Source: CAYXZQ01 sp964469935
Lineage (GTDB): Archaea > Nanobdellota > Nanobdellia > Woesearchaeales > DSVV01
Reading direction: 5' to 3'
Assembly: GCA_964469935.1 (NCBI GenBank)
Contig: CAYXZQ010000035.1
Coordinates: forward strand, 1 to 20,702
Length of the DNA stretch: 20,702 nucleotides
This document shows positions 15,632-20,702 of this stretch, piece by piece. The first letter of the stretch is position 1. Each line of letters starts with the position of its first letter. The notes under the pieces were generated by a model. The model saw nothing but the letters and a program-made list of their open reading frames with translations. It was not told the origin of the DNA and did no database searches. The translations under genes were made by a program, and so were the position numbers.

Positions 15632-17161
15632 TCATTCCCATTCCATCGTGGCAGGCGGCTTCTGGCTGATGTCAAAGACCACCCTGTTTACGCCTTTTAT
15701 TTCGTTTATTATCCTGGTGCTTATCTTCTCGAGTATATCATAAGGTATCCTCGCCCAATCCGCTGTCATCGTATCCGAACTGGTATACGCCCTGAGGGCT
15801 ATGACCCTTTCGTAGGTCCTCTCGTCGCCCATGACACCGACAGTCCTGACCGGCAGAAGCACAGCAAAAGCCTGCCATATCTTATAGTACTGGCCCGTGG
15901 CCTTCAGCTCATCCTGGAATATCCTGTCCGCCTGCCTGACGATCGCAAGCTTCTCGTCTGTAACATCGCCGATGATCCTTATTGCTAGCCCCGGTCCGGG
16001 GAACGGGTGCCTCCAGACGATCTCTTTAGGAAGCCCGAGTATCTCCCCTATCTTCCTGACCTCATCCTTGAACATGTACCTGAAGGGCTCTATCAGCTTG
16101 AGGTGCATCTTCTCAGGAAGTCCTCCCACGTTGTGATGGCTCTTGATGACCGATGTCGGGCCGCCGAATGCGCTCTGGCTCTCGACGACATCCGGATACA
16201 ACGTACCCTGCATGAGGAATTTCGCGTCCGAGTGCTTCTTCGCCTCCTCTGTGAACACCTCGATGAACACCCTGCCAATTATCTTACGCTTCTGCTCCGG
16301 GTCCTTAACGCCCTTCAGTTCCGAAAGGAACTTTTTCGACGCGTCCCTGTAGAACATCTCATGCCCCAGATTCTTCCTGAATGTCTCCCTGACCTGCCGG
16401 GCCTCGTCCATCATCATGAGCCCGTGGTTTATCAGTATCGGCCTGAACCTGTCGCCGATTGCCCTGTACATGAGAGCAGAGGCGACTGTGGAATCGACCC
16501 CGCCAGAGACCCCTCCTATGACAATGCTGTCGCCGACAGTCTTCTTTATGTCCTGGACAGACTTCTCGATGAAGTCCTTCATCTTCCAGTCCCTGCCGCA
16601 GCCGCATATATTGATGAAGTTCAAAAGCATCTGCCTGCCTTGTTCAGTGTGGTCCACCTCGGGATGGAACTGGACTGCGAAAAATCTATTCTTTTTGTTC
16701 CACATGGCGGCATTCTCTATCCCTTTGCTCCTGCCTGCATTCGAGAATCCCTCAGGCAGCTTCACCACGCTGTCTCCATGGCTCATCCAGACCTGCACTT
16801 TCTGCCTGATGCCCTTGAACATAGGGTTATCATGATCTGTCATATCAAGCTCAGCCTTGCCGTATTCCCTTGTCGTCGAGGATGCGACCTTTCCGCCAAG
16901 AAGCCTTGCCATCATCTGCATGCCGTAGCAGATGCCGAGGACAGGCACCCCAAGATCAAATACCGACTTGTCGCATAGGGGCGCACCGTCCATATTCACG
17001 TCCGAAGGCCCGCCGCTGATTATGAGCCCTTCCGGCTTCTTTTCCCTGATTTTTTCAACAGGATAATTATAGGGCACTATCTCGCAGAAGACATTGTGCT
17101 CCCTAATCCTCCTTGCGATGTTGAGTGTGAGCTGGGAGCCGCAGTCGAGTATCACTATCAT
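15632..17161 (-). CDS. guaA: GMP synthase (glutamine-hydrolysing), single-chain form
   Basis: Converts XMP, ATP and glutamine to GMP, the last step of guanine nucleotide synthesis. The N-terminal class I amidotransferase domain (1-185) has ISGGPS (48-53), the nucleophile Cys78 in GICYGMQ, and His166/Glu168 in FHPEV. The ATP-pyrophosphatase domain begins about 195 with the P-loop SGGVDS (219-224), followed by KSHHNVGGLP (340-349) and RHPFPGPGL (384-392). The C-terminal dimerisation domain ends in KPPATMEWE, the usual family ending. The length of 509 residues is normal for the bacterial fused enzyme. Many archaea instead use two separate subunits. The usual DFGSQ near the N-terminus is DCGSQ here. 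The TATA element gives a leaderless start at ATG 17161. Confidence 0.97.
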   Translation of the reverse strand: MIVILDCGSQLTLNIARRIREHNVFCEIVPYNYPVEKIREKKPEGLIISGGPSDVNMDGAPLCDKSVFDLGVPVLGICYGMQMMARLLGGKVASSTTREYGKAELDMTDHDNPMFKGIRQKVQVWMSHGDSVVKLPEGFSNAGRSKGIENAAMWNKKNRFFAVQFHPEVDHTEQGRQMLLNFINICGCGRDWKMKDFIEKSVQDIKKTVGDSIVIGGVSGGVDSTVASALMYRAIGDRFRPILINHGLMMMDEARQVRETFRKNLGHEMFYRDASKKFLSELKGVKDPEQKRKIIGRVFIEVFTEEAKKHSDAKFLMQGTLYPDVVESQSAFGGPTSVIKSHHNVGGLPEKMHLKLIEPFRYMFKDEVRKIGEILGLPKEIVWRHPFPGPGLAIRIIGDVTDEKLAIVRQADRIFQDELKATGQYYKIWQAFAVLLPVRTVGVMGDERTYERVIALRAYTSSDTMTADWARIPYDILEKISTRIINEIKGVNRVVFDISQKPPATMEWE

Positions 17162-17183
17162 GATATTTGGTTCCCGCAGGGAT

Positions 17184-17191
17184 TATATAAA
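17184..17191 (-). promoter_or_regulatory. TATA element of guaA
   Basis: The minus strand reads TTTATATA, close to the archaeal consensus, centred 26-27 bases before ATG 17161. There is no ribosome binding site, so a leaderless mRNA is predicted. It is divergent from the nadK promoter. Confidence 0.65.
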
Positions 17192-17239
17192 GGTTTCTCA
17201 TCCGGGTCAAAAAGGAGTCCTGGGGCATCAAAGATTAAA

Positions 17240-17247
17240 TTTATAAA
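17240..17247 (+). promoter_or_regulatory. TATA element of the NAD kinase gene
   Basis: TTTATAAA is centred 26-27 bases before ATG 17270, the mirror of the guaA arrangement, again with no ribosome binding site. Both promoters fit within the 108 bases that separate the two genes. Confidence 0.65.
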
Positions 17248-17269
17248 AACTTAAGATGCCCTGATATGC

Positions 17270-17956
17270 ATGGAGAGCTTCAATATAGTCGGCAAAAACA
17301 GAAAAAGCGTCGATGCGCTTGAGAAGACCCTGCTCAGGCTGGGGTTTGAATTCAGGAAATACAAGCCTGACATGATAATAAGCCTAGGCGGTGATGGGAC
17401 CTATCTCTATTCTGAGAGAAAATATCCAGGCATCCCTAAGCTGCTCGTCAGGGACAGCGACATCTGTACGAAATGCAGTAACCTCGAGTTCGACCGGCTC
17501 TTCATGAAGATAAGGCTCAAGAATTACGTGCTGATGGAGAACATCAAGCTGCAGGCTGTCTTCCGGAGGAAGAGGCATATTGCGGCCAATGATGTCGTCA
17601 TCAGGAACAGACACCCTATCCAGGCAGTCAGGTTCGAGGTGAGCATCGACGGTAAGACCATGGGCCTTGTCATCGGCGACGGTATCGTCGTGTCGACCCC
17701 GTTCGGGTCCACAGGATATCATTATTCCATCACCAAGAAGAAATTCTCAGAAGGAATAGGGCTCGCGTTCAACAATCCGACAAAACCTGTCAGGAACAGG
17801 CTTCTGGATGAGAATTCAGTGGTCAGGATAAAGCTCATCAGGCATGATGCATATCTTGTATTCGACAATGACCCGGGCATATTGACAATGAAAGAGGGAG
17901 AGAAAGTGACCGTCAGGAAGAGCAGAATGATTGCAAGGATAATAAAAGTGACCTAG
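17270..17956 (+). CDS. nadK: NAD kinase (ATP-NAD/polyphosphate-NAD kinase family)
   Basis: Phosphorylates NAD to NADP in the cytoplasm. The diagnostic GGDGT is at 40-44, the second block NDVVIRN at 107-113, and the glycine-rich GDGIVVSTPFGSTGY at 136-150. At 228 residues it is shorter than most family members (250-300). The N-terminal Rossmann part before GGDGT is reduced to about 39 residues, and the C-terminal strands are compact. Small archaeal NAD kinases of this kind exist, so I read it as intact. It is transcribed alone from a leaderless-type promoter. Its end overlaps the end of the convergent MOSC gene by four bases. Confidence 0.93.
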   Translation: MESFNIVGKNRKSVDALEKTLLRLGFEFRKYKPDMIISLGGDGTYLYSERKYPGIPKLLVRDSDICTKCSNLEFDRLFMKIRLKNYVLMENIKLQAVFRRKRHIAANDVVIRNRHPIQAVRFEVSIDGKTMGLVIGDGIVVSTPFGSTGYHYSITKKKFSEGIGLAFNNPTKPVRNRLLDENSVVRIKLIRHDAYLVFDNDPGILTMKEGEKVTVRKSRMIARIIKVT

Positions 17957-18387
17957 AGCATCTCTACCGGGTTCCCTCTTCTTATCTGCCCTCCCTCAAG
18001 CACTCTTGCGAATATCCCTTCTCTCGGCATTATGCAGTCCCCTACTGTCCTTGCGATATTGCACGGCGCATGGCATTCCTTTCCTATTTTGGATACTTCA
18101 ATGACAGCATCACCAATGCTTAGCCTGGTCCCAATAGGAAGCTTGTGCAGCTCGATCCCCTCTGTTATCATATTCTCCCCGAATGCGCCGTGCTTGAGGC
18201 AGACCTTGCCGAGACCTTTTTCTTCAAACCTACGATAGGACTCGATAGCAAGAAGAGACACCTGCCTGTCGCCCGGCCCGGCATGGGCGTCGCCTTCTAT
18301 GCCGAGGTCCCGGATCAGGACAGCCTCATCAACAGGCTTTTTCGGAGTCCCCTTCTCTTCACTGACATTGACTGATACGACCCTCAA
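17953..18387 (-). CDS. MOSC-domain protein, probably molybdenum cofactor-related
   Basis: A 144-residue single MOSC domain (the fold named after the Moco sulfurase C-terminus). Features are a first strand MRVVSVNVSEEKGT, GIEGDAHAG (29-37), VSLLA (43-47), FGENM (69-73), and a Cys-containing block GKECHAPCNI (102-111) with Cys105, Cys109 and Cys118. The conserved cysteine is thought to handle sulfur in relatives. It starts with TTG at 18387, overlapping the moeA stop in a TTGA, and GAGGTGA lies about seven bases upstream. The strand continues past TTG only into the moeA frame, so this start fits the family N-terminus. It is the last gene of the molybdopterin operon. Whether it sulfurates or delivers the cofactor is unknown. 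Confidence 0.9.
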   Translation of the reverse strand: MRVVSVNVSEEKGTPKKPVDEAVLIRDLGIEGDAHAGPGDRQVSLLAIESYRRFEEKGLGKVCLKHGAFGENMITEGIELHKLPIGTRLSIGDAVIEVSKIGKECHAPCNIARTVGDCIMPREGIFARVLEGGQIRRGNPVEML

Positions 18388-19592
18388 AAGAGATTCACCT
18401 CGACCTCATCATCCCTGTTCACTACCTCTGTGTTCTCATCGATTGTGATATACCCATCTGCAAGGGACATAGTGGATATGGCGCTCGACCCTTTCATCAC
18501 CGGCACTGCTGTTCCGTCCTCGAGCCTGACGGGAAGGAATTCGAACCTGCCTATGGTCGACGCGACTTTCCTTGAGAGTCTCGCCCTTGACTTCTTCGCC
18601 CTGAGGACGCAGCCCATCATCCTATAGACAGCAGGGAGCACCAGGCTGTAGGTGTTCGAGAGCGCGGAAGTTGGATATCCCGGAAGCCCCAGAACGAGCC
18701 TGCCCCTGACCTCGCCTATCAGCACAGGCTTGCCGGGTTTTGCAGCTATTCCGTGGACATGCACAGTGCCGAGCTGCCTGACAGCCTCGACCATGAAATC
18801 CTCGCCTCCGAGCGACGAGCCTCCTGAAAGCAGGATGATATCAGACCTGTCCATGTTCTCCATTATGGTCTTCTTTATGAGCTCGGGGTCATCCCTCACG
18901 ATGCCAAGGAACTTCACATCCATGCCTTGCTCCTTCAATGTCCCAACTATCGTCATCGAGTTTATGTCATAAACCTTCCCTTCCTGGAGCGGCCCGCCGG
19001 GAGCAATGATCTCGTTGCCAGTCGAGAAATAAGAAACTTTCGGAAAATCGCGGACCTTCACTTCAAACACCCCTGCTGCTGATATGACACCCAGGTATCT
19101 GGGATTGAGAATCGTGCCTTTCCTGAACAGTATATCCCCCTTCCGGACATCAGTTCCGACGCCGATTATGTTCTCAGAAGGTGCACATGTCTTGTAAAAA
19201 ATAATCCCGTCCCCTTCTTTTTCAGTATGCTCCACCATCAGCACTGCTGTTGCGCTCTTCGGCAGCGGTGCGCCTGTGGTTATCTCGATGCACTCCCCTC
19301 TCTCAATGTCTCTTTTCGGCACCACTCCGGCTGTGACTGATTCAATGATTTTAAGCTTCTTCGGGTTCGTGTTCGAGGCGCCGAAAGTGTCCTCTGCTAT
19401 GACAGCAAAGCCGTCCATCGCGCTCTTCCGAAAATGCGGGACATCAATCTGCGATATGACATCCTCTGCAAGCACCCTGCTGTTTGCCTCCATTGCGCTA
19501 ATCTTCAGCGAGCCTGTCTGCTTCACGATCCTGTCGATTATCTCAAATGCCTCAGACAGCGATGCCAGCTTCCCGAAACCCTGCTTTGTCAC
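18384..19592 (-). CDS. moeA: molybdopterin molybdenumtransferase MoeA
   Basis: Inserts molybdate, or tungstate, into adenylylated molybdopterin, the last common step of cofactor assembly. A protein of 402 residues, normal for the family. Visible blocks are VPHFRKSAMDGFAV (51-64), TGAPLP (106-111), FSTGNEI (189-195), YDINS (208-212), the MPT-binding SGGSSLGGEDF (256-266), AKPGKPVLIG (284-293) and LPGYPTSA (303-310). The C-terminal barrel domain follows. It starts with GTG at 19592, overlapping the previous stop in a GTGA (19589-19592), with GGTGGAT just upstream. It is coupled to the orphan 102-residue gene upstream and to the MOSC gene downstream. Confidence 0.95.
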   Translation of the reverse strand: MTKQGFGKLASLSEAFEIIDRIVKQTGSLKISAMEANSRVLAEDVISQIDVPHFRKSAMDGFAVIAEDTFGASNTNPKKLKIIESVTAGVVPKRDIERGECIEITTGAPLPKSATAVLMVEHTEKEGDGIIFYKTCAPSENIIGVGTDVRKGDILFRKGTILNPRYLGVISAAGVFEVKVRDFPKVSYFSTGNEIIAPGGPLQEGKVYDINSMTIVGTLKEQGMDVKFLGIVRDDPELIKKTIMENMDRSDIILLSGGSSLGGEDFMVEAVRQLGTVHVHGIAAKPGKPVLIGEVRGRLVLGLPGYPTSALSNTYSLVLPAVYRMMGCVLRAKKSRARLSRKVASTIGRFEFLPVRLEDGTAVPVMKGSSAISTMSLADGYITIDENTEVVNRDDEVEVNLF

Positions 19593-19897
19593 TGATATCC
19601 ACCATCCAGCAGATAATTGGCATCAAAGGGTCTCTTCAAGGGGCTGTTCTCCAGTACTTTGTTGATTCCTTCATTGCCGTTCAGATACATAGAATTGGCA
19701 TGCTTATCCAGCAGCTCTCTGTGCGAACTTATGATAACATACCGGCTCAGTTCCTCAAGGACCTTCTCCAGCTTTTGCGGGGTCATGTCTTTCGGAAACA
19801 TCTTCTTGAGGAAAATGTCCGCATAGTACGAGTCTCCTGTCTCGACCAGATGTTCATAAAGGTCCCGCCCTGTCAATTCACAATTTCCATCCATCAT
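19589..19897 (-). CDS. uncharacterised 102-aa protein inside the molybdopterin operon
   Basis: I recognise no family. The protein is acidic-to-neutral and soluble, with predicted helices at about 8-35 (TGRDLYEHLVETGDSYYADIF) and 40-65 (TPQKLEKVLEELSRYVI), an NGN turn, and a C-terminal PFDANYLLDGG. It overlaps moaB by four bases (ATGA, 19894-19897) and moeA by four bases (GTGA), so it is expressed in step with both. The tight coupling on both sides makes a role in cofactor assembly or its control likely, but only by context. It lacks the Cys-rich or Gly-Gly ending expected of a sulfur carrier such as MoaD. GGTGATGA upstream of ATG 19897 fits as ribosome binding site. Confidence 0.78.
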   Translation of the reverse strand: MMDGNCELTGRDLYEHLVETGDSYYADIFLKKMFPKDMTPQKLEKVLEELSRYVIISSHRELLDKHANSMYLNGNEGINKVLENSPLKRPFDANYLLDGGYQ

Positions 19898-20412
19898 TCA
19901 TCACCCAAATGCTTCTTTATGTGCCCGGCCTCTGGCAGTATGAACTTCTCCATCGCGAAATCCACAGCCCTCGGGCTTCCCGGCACGCAGAACACTGCCT
20001 TGTCCCTGATTATCCCTGCCGCAGCCCTCGAGAGCATCGCGACGCTCCCGACTTTCTCGAAGCTAAGCACCGAGAAGAGCGATGAGAACGCCGTGAGTTC
20101 CCTGTCGAACATCGGCCTGACAGCTTCGATGGTGAGATCCTTAGGTGCGATGCCTGTCCCCCCGTTAATCACTATTATGTCGGTCTTGCTGTCTTGAAGA
20201 AGGTCCTGAATTGCATTTTTTATCTCGACCAAGTCATCTCTCACAACTTGTTGCAGCGTTACGAAATGGCCCTCTGCCTCTGCAAGCATCCTTATGGTCT
20301 TTCCTGATGTGTCGTCCTCCAGGGTGCGCGTGTCCGACATCGTGATAATCGCAAACCCCAGGCTTTTGGGCGCTGTCTCCTTATGCTTCCTGCTCGTATC
20401 GGCATGCTTCAT
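19894..20412 (-). CDS. moaB: molybdenum cofactor biosynthesis protein MoaB (MogA-like)
   Basis: Adenylylates molybdopterin in archaea, preparing it for MoeA. Motifs (numbered from the longer GTG 20430 form) are SDTRT (32-36), SGKTI (42-46), NGGTGIAPKDLT (89-100), ELTAFSSLFS (111-120), SRAAAG (134-139) and VPGSPRAV (149-156). I chose ATG 20412 (172 residues). GGGAGATGA lies just upstream, and the family body begins only at about residue 24, so the GTG at 20430 is not needed. That longer form would overlap moaC by 11 bases. The normal MoaB core is intact. It is second in the operon, between moaC and the orphan gene. Confidence 0.93.
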   Translation of the reverse strand: MKHADTSRKHKETAPKSLGFAIITMSDTRTLEDDTSGKTIRMLAEAEGHFVTLQQVVRDDLVEIKNAIQDLLQDSKTDIIVINGGTGIAPKDLTIEAVRPMFDRELTAFSSLFSVLSFEKVGSVAMLSRAAAGIIRDKAVFCVPGSPRAVDFAMEKFILPEAGHIKKHLGDE

Positions 20413-20419
20413 CTTCTTG

Positions 20420-20702
20420 TCATCTCCCACCCGACTTCACTTTCTTCACGACCCTGATATCTGAGATGCTCGTATGCGGATACTGTCCGTCCCTGTCCTT
20501 CTCAAGGTATTTCACCATGTCCCATATCGAATTCAGAGCAATCGATACTCCCATGAGCGCATCCATCTCCACCCCGGTCTTTCCCGTGGATTTCACTGTA
20601 ACCCTGCAAAGGACCCCTTCATCAACCACCTCGAAATCCACGTCGACACTCTCTATCAGGACCTGGTGGGGCCGCTCGAACCCCTTCTCGAAGGACGGAC
20701 CC
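20420..20702 (-). CDS. moaC: cyclic pyranopterin monophosphate synthase MoaC (5' end outside the window)
   Basis: With the radical-SAM enzyme MoaA, MoaC turns GTP into cyclic pyranopterin monophosphate, the first step of molybdopterin synthesis. The frame is open to the window edge, so the N-terminus is missing. The visible 93 residues carry SVDVDFEV, STGKTGVEMDALMGVSIALNSIWDMVKYLEKDRDG, QYPHTSI and IRVVKKVKSGG, the usual C-terminal half in archaeal form. At the position where most family members have LCHP, this protein reads RPHQ: the histidine aligns, but the cysteine is a proline. The GTG at 20641 is an internal valine codon, not the start. It is the first visible gene of the operon. Confidence 0.92.
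   Translation of the reverse strand, partial: GPSFEKGFERPHQVLIESVDVDFEVVDEGVLCRVTVKSTGKTGVEMDALMGVSIALNSIWDMVKYLEKDRDGQYPHTSISDIRVVKKVKSGGR

Noticed and set aside
16007..16978. 323-residue plus-strand frame inside guaA
   Set aside because: Antisense shadow of a gene with complete catalytic motifs. The His/Leu/Pro-rich composition is typical of reverse-complement translation.
17270..17956. Truncated or pseudogene NAD kinase because of its short length
   Set aside because: All three diagnostic blocks are present in order, the start is fixed by the promoter spacing, and the frame is uninterrupted.

Overview
The window looks archaeal. It encodes a RIO1-type kinase, a Pth2-type peptidyl-tRNA hydrolase, a DUF84 purine-NTPase, an Lrp/AsnC regulator, paired stomatin-like proteins and a lipobox lipoprotein. 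A/T-rich TATA-like elements sit about 26 bases upstream of many starts, and GGTGA-type ribosome binding sites precede internal operon genes. Thrombospondin-like Cys repeats of the W-C-(S/T)-x-W/Y type and a CSDG..NNDEEG.DCGG motif resemble surface proteins I associate with DPANN archaea such as Woesearchaeota. That placement is an inference. A complete set of late molybdopterin genes would be unusual there.

Layout. 1-76: possible tail of an upstream gene. 234-944: rio1. 1046-4822 (+): a surface-protein operon made of a lipoprotein, a very large Cys-rich repeat protein interrupted by a 100-N assembly gap, and a small membrane protein. 4831-7070 (-): a cytoplasmic subtilisin-like protease with a roughly 400-residue uncharacterised N-terminal part, plus an overlapping 79-residue gene. 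7242-8291 (-): DUF84 NTPase and an Lrp-like regulator, each with its own promoter. 8370-10287 (-): an operon of two stomatin/SPFH paralogues and pth2. 10533-12618 (+): two uncharacterised mainly helical proteins, the second ending in a helix-turn-helix-like segment. 12748-14510 (+): a membrane-anchored double-LysM protein coupled to a polysaccharide deacetylase. 14530-15129 (-): a six-helix DUF2238-like membrane protein. 15130-15439: intergenic, with a possible 36-residue membrane microprotein. 15440-15631 (+): ferredoxin. 15632-17161 (-): single-chain GMP synthase. 17270-17956 (+): NAD kinase. 17953-20702 (-): a molybdopterin operon read moaC, moaB, an orphan 102-residue gene, moeA, MOSC.

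The three parts most worth a second look are these. First, the 1046-4822 locus: the lipoprotein and the large protein share a duplicated beta-sandwich domain, and the large protein carries at least eight 55-residue units with ten cysteines each. Second, the LysM plus deacetylase pair, which suggests a polysaccharide-binding and -modifying activity at an archaeal cell surface. Third, the two protease/membrane neighbourhoods (intracellular subtilase with a small overlapping gene; two stomatins with no NfeD protease). I see no CRISPR array, tRNA, rRNA, insertion sequence or prophage.
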